Position numbers and translations under genes: made by a program. From positions 1-8,535 of the forward strand of contig DAKQ01000049.1 in NCBI GenBank assembly GCA_002496635.1: DNA of 8,535 nucleotides, in the 5' to 3' direction. Shown one piece after another: positions 1-6,883 of this stretch. The stretch comes from Euryarchaeota archaeon UBA82 (GTDB lineage Archaea > Thermoplasmatota > Poseidoniia > Poseidoniales > Poseidoniaceae). Below the pieces are notes generated by a model, which saw nothing but the letters and a program-made list of their open reading frames with translations, made no database searches and was not told where the DNA came from. How positions within the stretch are numbered: the first letter of the stretch is position 1; each line of letters begins with the position of its first letter.

Positions 1-468
1 CGTTTCACTGTTAGCCTCTGTCTGAACATAAATCAACAAAAAGTTCACCTCCCAATTGGTGACAAGTTAGCATCTCTCGCACTCAGTTTGCGTAATGACA
101 TTGAATTGGCAATGGATATTCCACTCGTTGCTCAGTTCATTGTTTGTCCTCGAAAAAAGTTTGAACATATTTTCACGTTTCAAGATGAGATGATTGTAAC
201 TCAGGATATGATTGACATGGGAGAAGATGAACAAGAATTTCATGGATTTGAAGACGATGAGGAAGAAATGGACTGGGAAGTGCTCGAATCATATTACAGC
301 GAAATCGATATTATCGAACTCGAAGAACAAAGCGATTTTTCAACTCTAAATCAATCTGAAGAGTCTGAACTTAATGAACCAAATACACCTTCCTTTGAGG
401 AGATGGTTGATCATATGATGAGAGCTATCGATCGTCAAGAAGATAAACGATCTAGAGATTCTTCGTGA
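1..468 (+). CDS. 3' end of an unrecognised gene with an acidic C-terminal tail (partial)
   Basis: I do not recognise this protein. The reading frame is open from base 1 to a TGA at 466-468, giving 155 visible residues. The first in-frame start-like codon is a TTG at 88 with no ribosome site before it, so the gene most likely begins left of the window. The visible part starts with a mixed hydrophobic stretch that looks like folded protein (residues about 1-55, including IPLVAQFIVCPRKK). From about residue 75 it becomes very rich in Asp and Glu (for example EDDEEEMDWE), and it ends in a short charged tail. It has no signal peptide or membrane segment. The acidic part may be a disordered tail that binds a basic partner, which is inference only. 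Its last 17 bases overlap the end of the convergent acyl-CoA dehydrogenase gene. Confidence is good that it is coding and low for any function. Confidence 0.65.
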   Translation, partial: RFTVSLCLNINQQKVHLPIGDKLASLALSLRNDIELAMDIPLVAQFIVCPRKKFEHIFTFQDEMIVTQDMIDMGEDEQEFHGFEDDEEEMDWEVLESYYSEIDIIELEEQSDFSTLNQSEESELNEPNTPSFEEMVDHMMRAIDRQEDKRSRDSS

Positions 469-1600
469 TTTCACGACCGATAATCATCCGTTGAACTTGG
501 CTACTACCTTCATAGATTTGCATGACCTTTGCCGCTCTCATCAAGCGAGCAACTGGGTATTCCTCAGAGTAGCCATATCCACCATAGACTTGCACTGCAT
601 CTGTTGAGATTTTCATTGCAGCATCAGAAGCAAAGCGTTTTGCATGCGCTGCAGATTCGGTATTCTTTACACCGACATCTGCCTCCGAAGCAGATTTCCA
701 GGTTAGCATACGGCTGGCTTCAATATCAGTTTTCATATCAGCAAGCATGAATTGGATTGCTTGGTGGCGATGAAGAGGTTTTCCGAACGTTTGCCGCTCA
801 TTGCTGTATTGGAGAGCATGCTCGTAAGCTGCTCTGGACAAACCAGTTGCATGCGCAGCAATGTTTGGCCGGCTCAAGTCAAAGGCACTCATAGCGTTCA
901 TCCATCCTCCTGATTCGCTTTCACCTACGAGTTGATTGGCAGGAATGCGCACATTATCAAAAGAAATACTGCGAGTATCGCTGCATCTCTGCCCCATATT
1001 GGTTTCTTTCTTTCCTAAGGAAAGACCTTCTCTGTTCGATTCAACAATGAAACCGGACATACCTTTGTAGCCAGCATCAGGATCGGTTTTAGCAAGAACA
1101 AAGAAGAAATCGGCATATCCTGCTCCAGTAATCCACATTTTTGAACCATTGATGACATATTCGTCTCCATCTCGAACTGCTGTCGTTTTTACCGCAGCAA
1201 CATCTGATCCTGCACCCGGTTCAGTGACAGCATAGGAGGCGAGAGCGCCTTCTTCGGCAACCTTTCGCAGCCAGATATCTTTCTGCGCCTCTGTTGCACC
1301 AGTTATGATCGGAGCACAAGCAAGAGCGGTCGCATAAGCAGCAGTAGCAAAACCAGGGTCACCCCATGCGAGTTCCTCATTGACGAGGACTTCTTCCATG
1401 CAGCCGAGCCCAGGTCCACCGTATTTCTCAGGAATGTGGAGATTGAGTAATCCCATCTCATGAGCCATTTGAATGACCTCCTTTGGATAAACCGATGCTT
1501 CATCCCAATGTTCTGCATGTGGGCGTATTTCATCCACCGCAAATTCATGAGCGAGTTCACGTAGCATCTCTTGCATTTCATCGAGTTTGAAGTCGACCAT
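452..1600 (-). CDS. acyl-CoA dehydrogenase, medium-chain (MCAD) type
   Basis: This FAD enzyme oxidises an acyl-CoA to the trans-2-enoyl-CoA in the first step of fatty-acid beta-oxidation or of branched-chain amino-acid breakdown, passing electrons to electron-transfer flavoprotein. At 382 residues it has full family length. The first family signature (AVTEPGAGSD) lies at residues 124-133, the flavin-contacting WIT at 156-158, NMGQRCSDTR at 201-210 and ERQTFGKPL at 268-276. The C-terminal IYEGSSQVQR (362-371) carries Glu364, which matches the catalytic base of mammalian MCAD (Glu376 in IYEGTSQIQR). No key residue is missing. The sequence resembles MCAD more than isovaleryl-CoA dehydrogenase, but the substrate chain length cannot be read from it. 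The ATG at 1598-1600 is favoured by a GGGAG four bases upstream and by the family-typical N-terminus. The exchanger gene ends 46 bases upstream on the same strand. Confidence 0.95.
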   Translation of the reverse strand: MVDFKLDEMQEMLRELAHEFAVDEIRPHAEHWDEASVYPKEVIQMAHEMGLLNLHIPEKYGGPGLGCMEEVLVNEELAWGDPGFATAAYATALACAPIITGATEAQKDIWLRKVAEEGALASYAVTEPGAGSDVAAVKTTAVRDGDEYVINGSKMWITGAGYADFFFVLAKTDPDAGYKGMSGFIVESNREGLSLGKKETNMGQRCSDTRSISFDNVRIPANQLVGESESGGWMNAMSAFDLSRPNIAAHATGLSRAAYEHALQYSNERQTFGKPLHRHQAIQFMLADMKTDIEASRMLTWKSASEADVGVKNTESAAHAKRFASDAAMKISTDAVQVYGGYGYSEEYPVARLMRAAKVMQIYEGSSQVQRMIIGREITKNL

Positions 1601-1604
1601 GTCA

Positions 1605-1609
1605 CTCCC
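1605..1609 (-). promoter_or_regulatory. probable ribosome binding site of the acyl-CoA dehydrogenase
   Basis: On the minus strand GGGAG, within GGGAGTGAC, stands four bases before the ATG at 1600. It resembles the archaeal consensus GGAGGTGA with one G missing. It supports that start codon, although the spacing is on the short side. Confidence 0.4.
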
Positions 1610-1646
1610 ACAGAGCGACCAAACATAAGTCTTGATTTCGTTTCAA

Positions 1647-2762
1647 CTAACGAGAAAGTTGTAAAACAACCAAAAAGGCAAGGTAGAATAAAGCCAAACA
1701 TGCACCTTCCCAGCGCTCAAATCTGTAACTTCTACGCATGAAAATCAAAGCAAGAAGAACACCAAGAACCGTTGCAGGAGCAATGATCTCCATTGTAAGC
1801 CCTTTGTCGGCATTACTTATGGACAATGGATGAATCATTGAAGCAATACCGATGGAAAGAAGAGGGTCTGTGATGTTTGACCCAATCAGTGTTCCAATCG
1901 CAACACCCTTGCTTCTCTTGGCGGCCATCAATGCGATCGTTAGTTCAGGTAGAGAAGTACCGATTCCAGAAACTGTCGTACCCACTACGGAATGAGGTAC
2001 GTCAAGTTCGAGTGCTAAATGACAGGCCTTATCGACGAGGATATTCGCAGCATATATTGCAAATCCAAGCCCTAGAATAATCATGATGGTGTATGCTGCA
2101 GAACTCCAATTTGATCCTTTGATTTCATATTCGCCTAAATCTTCAACTTCCTCTAGACGAATCGCTTCTCTTTTCATGAGAAGCCAGACAATATATGTCA
2201 CATACAGTGCTGAGAGAATCGCTCCTTCCCATCGTTCTAGTGCGTTATCTGTCCATACAAAAAAGATCAGCAGCATTACCGCTAAAAGCATGATCACGCC
2301 ATCTCGGTTAAGCCAAGATGGACGCACTTTTACCGACTTAGTCATCACAACGATTCCAAGAACAAGAGTAATTTGAACGAGAACCGAACCAAGAATGCTT
2401 CCTATCGCAAAATCTGCTGACCCAGTGGTATTATTCGCCGCATCAAGGGCTGCTGAACTTGTTACGAGGATCTCAGGAAGCGAAGTTCCGATTGAAACAA
2501 TTGTCAATCCAATAACGATCTCAGCGATTCCTGCTCTTCGAGCCAATCCTTTTGCTCCTTCAATAAAGAAATCAGCACTCGTGACCAGAAGACCAAGAGA
2601 AAGCAGAAGAATGAACGCCATAATCACCATCGAATTATCCTTGGTAATGGACTCTGCCAAGAGAATTCCGAGGAACAAAGCACCTGTAATGAGCATTGCA
2701 TTGAAGTGAATAAGTTGGGGAATCCCCATCAACTCATCCTTTTGCTCCATACTCATGCCCAT
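1647..2762 (-). CDS. Na+/Ca2+ exchanger family (CaCA) antiporter, NCX_Mj/YrbG-like
   Basis: This integral membrane cation antiporter probably exports Ca2+ in exchange for Na+ or H+. The two inverted alpha-repeats that define the family are clear. Repeat 1 has GTSLPE at residues 92-97 with ion-binding Glu97. Repeat 2 has GTSLPE at 268-273 with Glu273, followed by GSNITD at 294-299 with Asp299. By motif alignment these match Glu54, Glu213 and Asp240 of the Methanocaldococcus exchanger NCX_Mj. The repeat-1 partner motif is unusual: it reads GSVLVQ (125-130), so Gln130 replaces Asn81. The protein has 371 residues against about 300 for NCX_Mj. The extra length includes an additional N-terminal hydrophobic segment (about 21-37) before the usual first helix, and a charged central loop (about 197-215) as usual. 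In-frame ATG codons at residues 1, 3, 5 and 12 leave the exact start uncertain. It is divergent from the aquaporin and upstream of the acyl-CoA dehydrogenase. Confidence 0.93.
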   Translation of the reverse strand: MGMSMEQKDELMGIPQLIHFNAMLITGALFLGILLAESITKDNSMVIMAFILLLSLGLLVTSADFFIEGAKGLARRAGIAEIVIGLTIVSIGTSLPEILVTSSAALDAANNTTGSADFAIGSILGSVLVQITLVLGIVVMTKSVKVRPSWLNRDGVIMLLAVMLLIFFVWTDNALERWEGAILSALYVTYIVWLLMKREAIRLEEVEDLGEYEIKGSNWSSAAYTIMIILGLGFAIYAANILVDKACHLALELDVPHSVVGTTVSGIGTSLPELTIALMAAKRSKGVAIGTLIGSNITDPLLSIGIASMIHPLSISNADKGLTMEIIAPATVLGVLLALIFMRRSYRFERWEGACLALFYLAFLVVLQLSR

Positions 2763-2789
2763 GCATCATGGGTTTTCATGCTTCTGCCA

Positions 2790-2810
2790 ATCTCATTAGA
2801 TAACATCAAG
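2790..2810. promoter_or_regulatory. candidate shared TATA-like element between exchanger and aquaporin
   Basis: The 72-base gap between the divergent start codons (2762 and 2835) holds one AT-rich core, TTAGATAA, at 2796-2803. It reads TTATCTAA on the other strand. It lies 33 bases from the exchanger ATG and 31 bases from the preferred aquaporin ATG, which would suit short-leader archaeal transcripts in both directions. It matches a TATA consensus only loosely and no BRE is convincing, so this is a suggestion. Confidence 0.25.
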
Positions 2811-2834
2811 TTCTTGCTAGAAATCGCTGATTCG

Positions 2835-3443
2835 ATGTGGAGGCGAGGTGCAATCGAGTTCATCGGAACTTTCGCCATGGTTTTCATTGGATGCGGTAGT
2901 GTTGCAATCGAACGCTCATCTCTTGAAATTTCTCTTGCATTTGGCCTTATTGTTGGCCTTGTAATCCTATCTCTAGGAAGATTCTCTGGCGCACATATCA
3001 ATCCAGCAGTATCTATTGCTTTTTGGAGAAGAGGTGATCTTTCAAACAGAGATACTCTTTCTCATATTATTGGCCAATTATGTGGAGGTGTTCTGGCAGG
3101 AGGGGTTCTAAGTGGAGCGGGGCCGACCATAAGGAATACCTCTTGGTTCAGTTTGATAGTGATTGAGATTGGAATAACATTCTTGCTTATGGCTTCAATC
3201 TTACTTATCATAAAAAGAACCGACAAGTGGCTTCCAATCGCAGTAGTTGTTGGGGCAACTGTTGCAGTATTGGCGTTTATCTTTGGAGAATACACTGGAG
3301 CAAGTATGAATCCAGCACGTACATTTGGACCAAATCTATTCTCTGGTGATGCTGCCATAATCCCAATCTATTGGTTAACAACGATTCTTGGTGCTTGTCT
3401 TGCTGTTTGGCTGGAATCACTCATCCCATCAAAGACTGAATGA
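2835..3443 (+). CDS. aquaporin / MIP-family channel, AqpM-like
   Basis: This membrane channel carries water or small neutral solutes. From the ATG at 2835 it has 202 residues and six hydrophobic segments plus two half-helices bearing NPA boxes at residues 56-58 (GAHINPAVS) and 159-161 (GASMNPARTFGP). Arg162 after the second NPA is the conserved filter arginine. The first helix (EFIGTFAMVFIGCG) is typical of the family. By motif alignment the selectivity filter is Phe36, Ala147, Ala156, Arg162. Water-specific AqpZ has His and Thr at the two middle positions, and archaeal AqpM has Ile and Ser, so this pore may be wide. There is no GlpF-type Asp after the second NPA. The frame is open upstream, with an ATG at 2778 and a GTG at 2706. 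I prefer 2835 because it gives the usual short N-terminus, and 2706 would run well into the divergent exchanger gene. The end overlaps the E1 gene by 23 bases. Confidence 0.9.
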   Translation: MWRRGAIEFIGTFAMVFIGCGSVAIERSSLEISLAFGLIVGLVILSLGRFSGAHINPAVSIAFWRRGDLSNRDTLSHIIGQLCGGVLAGGVLSGAGPTIRNTSWFSLIVIEIGITFLLMASILLIIKRTDKWLPIAVVVGATVAVLAFIFGEYTGASMNPARTFGPNLFSGDAAIIPIYWLTTILGACLAVWLESLIPSKTE

Positions 3444-6006
3444 CCTTAGTCACGTATTCAATCGAAGGGATTGTATGATTTTCCAAAGGTGGAGAGAAGG
3501 GGACAGGTGTGTCTAATGCTCCGATAACAACTGGTTGTGCTTCCAGTTGATAGAATGTAGATTCAAGGATTTGAGATTGTATGGTGTGGCCTAAACCTCC
3601 ATGCCATTGTCCTTCTTGAAGGACGACAAGTCTTCCCGTTTTCTGAACAGATGCTATACAAGTTTCTTTGTCAAATGGAATTATTGTTCGAAGATCGATT
3701 ACCTCTAATTCAATCCCATCAGAAGTCAAGTTCTCTGCAACTTGTTTTGCGATGTGAATCATAGCACCCCAGGTGACGAGTGTTAGATCTGTACCTTCTC
3801 GAATAATCGATGCTTTGCCAATCGAATGACGTTCTCCATTTGCAATCGCTTCATGAACAGATTTCGTATCGACTTTCTGATTGATATTCTGGCCCCATCC
3901 GGTTAGTCCACCGCGAAGGCCATACAATCCGATGTGTTCCAAAAAGAGCACTGGGTCATCCAAGTGTGCAGCCTCGACAAGTAACTCATAAGCAGCTTGA
4001 GGAGTTCCTGGTGCGAGAACAACAAAACCAGGATCGTTTGCAAACCAAGATTCAATCATATTTGCATGGAAAGGGCCCGATCGAGTTCGAGCACCAAGAG
4101 GAATTCGAACTGTCATTGGACAATCAGCACCCCAGCGCCAGCGAAGCATTGCGGCATTGTTGATTAATGCATTAAATCCAAGAGCGGCAAAGCCTCCAAA
4201 TTGAATTTCCACCATCGGACGCATTCCGGAGAGGGCGGCACCTACACCTGTATGAACAATCATTGCTTCACAGAGCGGCATATCAACAAGTTTTTCCTGA
4301 TGTCCGGCGTTTTTTAGAGCCATATTCATGCCAAAAGCACCTGCAACTTCCATGTCTTCTCCGATGAAAACACAATCCTCACCGTACAGATTTGCGATGT
4401 CTACCATTGCTTGCTGAATCGCTCGAGCATACGTCCATCCTCCAGATTCAACGTATTCAATCGGTTCAAGATTCGATTTTGATTCAGCCAAAGTAGGTGA
4501 GGTCAATGTATCCAATTGATCTTGATGCGTCCTAGCATCATGGATTGTAGTGATTCCTTTGGTTACGCTTTCAGGTTCAGGCCAATTCATTTCCTCTACA
4601 TCAGAACGTGCGTTATCAACGTGGAGTTGTTCTTCTTGTTCCATTCCTTCAAGTTCGCTTTCAGAAACTCCCAGAGTAAGCAACAATTCTCGATGGGTCG
4701 GTACTGGGTCCTTTGCAGCCCAATACTCGAGCATAGTGCGGTCCACATAGCCAGGAGGAGTACCTGTTTCTGAGCCCAGATAGAGATCATCATGATGATG
4801 GGCATGGCCGCATCCTCGCATTGTTTCAACATGAATCATTGTTGGACCTCCGCCTTCCATACTAAATTCACGGGCTGTAGCAACACTTGCATGCCATGCT
4901 GCAGGGTCTGAACCATCAATTGTCCATGCAGGGAAGCCCATTGCAACGGCCTTATCTGCCCAAAGTTCAACTCCGGATTGATTTGCGGGAGGTGTATCGA
5001 GTGCAATTTGGTTATTCTGAAGGACGTAGCATATTGGTAGGCCTCGAGCACCTGCAAGATTCAATGATTCCCAATATTCTCCCGCCGATGAAGCTCCTTC
5101 TCCAATGCAAGCGACGTGAAATCGGTCAAGTTCTTGTTTCCAAGCAGCAAATGCGAGTCCAGTCATTGTTGCACTAGCGATAGGGAGTGGGGCAGTTGGC
5201 GGTAATACTCCCACGTGCCAGGCACCAATGTGAAGATCTCGGCCACCTGCTCCTTCATGGCCGCCATTCTGGTTTGATTCGGCTTTACCCATTTGAGCAG
5301 CCATGACATCAACGACGGTATCTCCCATTGCGAGGGCAAGACCAACGTCACGGATCATCGGGGCAACGAGATCCCCGTCGTAGCCATTTCCTGGTGTGTG
5401 TTCTTTATTTGGTTCATCTGAACGCTTCAGAGCAGTTGCAATTGCAACAACTCCTTCCTGCCATGTAGAACGAAAACCTTTGCCACCAAATCGAGAACCG
5501 TCTGGTGTTTCCATTCCTGAAAAGAAAACATCCTTGAGATGGGCATCCATTGCACGAGTTCTTGTCATCATGCGTTGCCATTCCATTCGATTTTCCATGG
5601 ATGTTGACATGTAATGTGCTAAACGGCGGAAACAAAGACGTATATCGATGATAATGTGTTTCATCCTTCGTTCCAAATGCTCGTTTATGCTTCTTCGAGG
5701 CATGACCTCATCGCCCATTATAGGCTTGATTTTATGCTCATTCTGAGCTGCAAATCCTTTTTGGAAGGCATCTACGAAACGTGACGAAAAAGAATGCCAG
5801 GATTCTCCATCGAAGGATTGCTGGCCATCAACATGGAGATGATCCCAGACGTTTGCAGCAAGAAAAACATGGCCTTCATGACGTTCTGTAAAGAAGCGCA
5901 TTACTTCTGCCCGAGCGGCATCAATAAGCAATGGCTGTGTGAAAACACATGCAGATTTAGGCGACCAATCAGCACCGTGAATTGTTGAAAGTGTTGCTTG
6001 TGACAT
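3421..6006 (-). CDS. fused alpha-beta E1 subunit of a 2-oxoacid dehydrogenase complex
   Basis: This thiamine-diphosphate enzyme decarboxylates a 2-oxoacid and transfers the acyl group to the lipoyl arm of E2. It is 861 residues from the ATG at 6006; a TTG at 6045 in the same frame is a weaker start. Residues about 1-140 form an extension I cannot assign. The alpha domain (about 142-410) has the ThDP motif from GEG (302-304) to NN (331-332), and the loop GHAHHHDD (400-407). An acidic, Pro/Thr/Ser-containing linker follows (about 465-515). The beta domain (about 516-715) has FIGEDMEVAGAFG, PLCEA with the conserved Glu580, and GPFH with His647. A transketolase C-terminal domain closes the protein (about 730-861). 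GEG and the alpha loop resemble branched-chain rather than pyruvate E1, so 3-methyl-2-oxobutanoate dehydrogenase is likely but not certain. E2 and E3 are not in the window. Confidence 0.92.
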   Translation of the reverse strand: MSQATLSTIHGADWSPKSACVFTQPLLIDAARAEVMRFFTERHEGHVFLAANVWDHLHVDGQQSFDGESWHSFSSRFVDAFQKGFAAQNEHKIKPIMGDEVMPRRSINEHLERRMKHIIIDIRLCFRRLAHYMSTSMENRMEWQRMMTRTRAMDAHLKDVFFSGMETPDGSRFGGKGFRSTWQEGVVAIATALKRSDEPNKEHTPGNGYDGDLVAPMIRDVGLALAMGDTVVDVMAAQMGKAESNQNGGHEGAGGRDLHIGAWHVGVLPPTAPLPIASATMTGLAFAAWKQELDRFHVACIGEGASSAGEYWESLNLAGARGLPICYVLQNNQIALDTPPANQSGVELWADKAVAMGFPAWTIDGSDPAAWHASVATAREFSMEGGGPTMIHVETMRGCGHAHHHDDLYLGSETGTPPGYVDRTMLEYWAAKDPVPTHRELLLTLGVSESELEGMEQEEQLHVDNARSDVEEMNWPEPESVTKGITTIHDARTHQDQLDTLTSPTLAESKSNLEPIEYVESGGWTYARAIQQAMVDIANLYGEDCVFIGEDMEVAGAFGMNMALKNAGHQEKLVDMPLCEAMIVHTGVGAALSGMRPMVEIQFGGFAALGFNALINNAAMLRWRWGADCPMTVRIPLGARTRSGPFHANMIESWFANDPGFVVLAPGTPQAAYELLVEAAHLDDPVLFLEHIGLYGLRGGLTGWGQNINQKVDTKSVHEAIANGERHSIGKASIIREGTDLTLVTWGAMIHIAKQVAENLTSDGIELEVIDLRTIIPFDKETCIASVQKTGRLVVLQEGQWHGGLGHTIQSQILESTFYQLEAQPVVIGALDTPVPFSPPLENHTIPSIEYVTKVIQSLMG

Positions 6007-6079
6007 ACCCCGCCCCCGTATCTGCGAAGGTCGCCTAAGTTTCAATGCTATGGATTGGTCTTAGAATCAAAAAAATGAA

Positions 6080-6877
6080 TTATTCCTCTTCTCCGATGGA
6101 TTCTCTAAGAACTCGAATCGATGTTCTGGTGACAATGACAGTTACGATTACAGTTGCAATTATGCCGAGCAGGAGCATGAACAAACCGAGCGGAGAATTA
6201 CTCAAACCGCCCATCCCAGATCGACTCAAGGCAATGGAACCAAGAGCATGCCCATAATACGCATAAATCAAGCAATAGATCAGACTTGATGTATTTGAAA
6301 CCAAGAAGACGCGTAATGAAACGGGTGTAGCGGACATAATGTAATTGAGCCATTCATCTGGAAGAATTGGGGATAAGCGAACCAGTACTGATATTTTCAT
6401 AGCATCTTGATCAAGAGCTTTCTCAATATTCTGCATCCTTACGTCGTTCTGTATGGATGCTTGAATTGATTCTCTAAACATCCACCGTCCTAGAACGAAG
6501 GCAATGAGGCCGCCAACCATTGATGCAACAAAGTTGACGATCGCTGCAATCCAAAATGGGAATATTGCTCCTGCCCCGATCTTTACGAATGGAGTGGGCA
6601 ACAACAAAACAATCGCCAATGAGAGCATTACGGTGAATAAAAACGGCCCCCATAGCCCAAATCCCTTGAACCATTCAATGATTTCAGCCGCATCACGAAA
6701 CAAGAAATATCCTGCAACTGCGCAGATAATAAGGACAATGAATCCAAACCAAGCCCTCCATCTATAGAGATTAGGTTGTTGCTCTTTCATCTTCTGTAGG
6801 TTTTTTTGACCATCCATTAGATGAAGTTCTGATGGCTTCGGCAGTTGGAGGTCGGAAGGTTTTGGTAAACTCTTCAT
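6080..6877 (-). CDS. TVP38/TMEM64 (VTT/DedA-superfamily) membrane protein
   Basis: This polytopic membrane protein of 265 residues belongs to a superfamily linked to phospholipid scrambling or flipping and membrane homeostasis; the substrate here is unknown. The VTT core spans about residues 90-215, with LLLPTPFVKIGAGAIFPFW (91-109) as the first re-entrant region, a Gly-rich helix ending LGRWMF, and VRLSPILPDEWLNYIM (166-181) as the second. A helix precedes the core (about 42-60) and another follows it (about 230-250), ending in a charged tail GEEE. The first 40 residues are cytosolic-looking and carry a doubled peptide, LPKPSDLQ then LPKPSELH (4-19). The ATG at 6877 lies six bases after the receiver-protein stop, with a GAGGAG ribosome site inside that gene, so translation is probably coupled. 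The E1 ATG is 73 bases downstream. Confidence 0.88.
   Translation of the reverse strand: MKSLPKPSDLQLPKPSELHLMDGQKNLQKMKEQQPNLYRWRAWFGFIVLIICAVAGYFLFRDAAEIIEWFKGFGLWGPFLFTVMLSLAIVLLLPTPFVKIGAGAIFPFWIAAIVNFVASMVGGLIAFVLGRWMFRESIQASIQNDVRMQNIEKALDQDAMKISVLVRLSPILPDEWLNYIMSATPVSLRVFLVSNTSSLIYCLIYAYYGHALGSIALSRSGMGGLSNSPLGLFMLLLGIIATVIVTVIVTRTSIRVLRESIGEEE
6821..6868 (-). repeat. tandem eight-residue peptide repeat, LPKPS[D/E]L[Q/H]
   Basis: Residues 4-11 and 12-19 of the TVP38-type protein are LPKPSDLQ and LPKPSELH. Read on the minus strand, all eight codon pairs differ between the copies, six of them synonymously, one D to E and one Q to H. The repeat therefore exists at the protein level but has faded at the DNA level. 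Confidence 0.7.
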
Positions 6878-6883
6878 GCTAAT

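Noticed and set aside
1303..1701. 132-codon minus-strand frame overlapping the acyl-CoA dehydrogenase start and the exchanger end
   Set aside because: It is out of frame with both well-supported genes and has no recognisable domain.
2395..2709. 104-codon open frame on the plus strand inside the exchanger gene
   Set aside because: It lies wholly opposite a clear CaCA exchanger with both alpha-repeats, and its product has no family features. It is an antisense shadow.
2706..2834. Longer aquaporin starting at GTG 2706 or ATG 2778
   Set aside because: The GTG start would overlap the divergent exchanger by 57 bases and adds residues not seen in aquaporins. The ATG at 2778 remains possible but gives an unusually long N-terminus.
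4786..4799. Perfect 14-base palindrome ATCATCATGATGAT
   Set aside because: It follows from the codons CAT CAT GAT GAT for His-His-Asp-Asp in the E1 alpha loop, so no regulatory role is needed.
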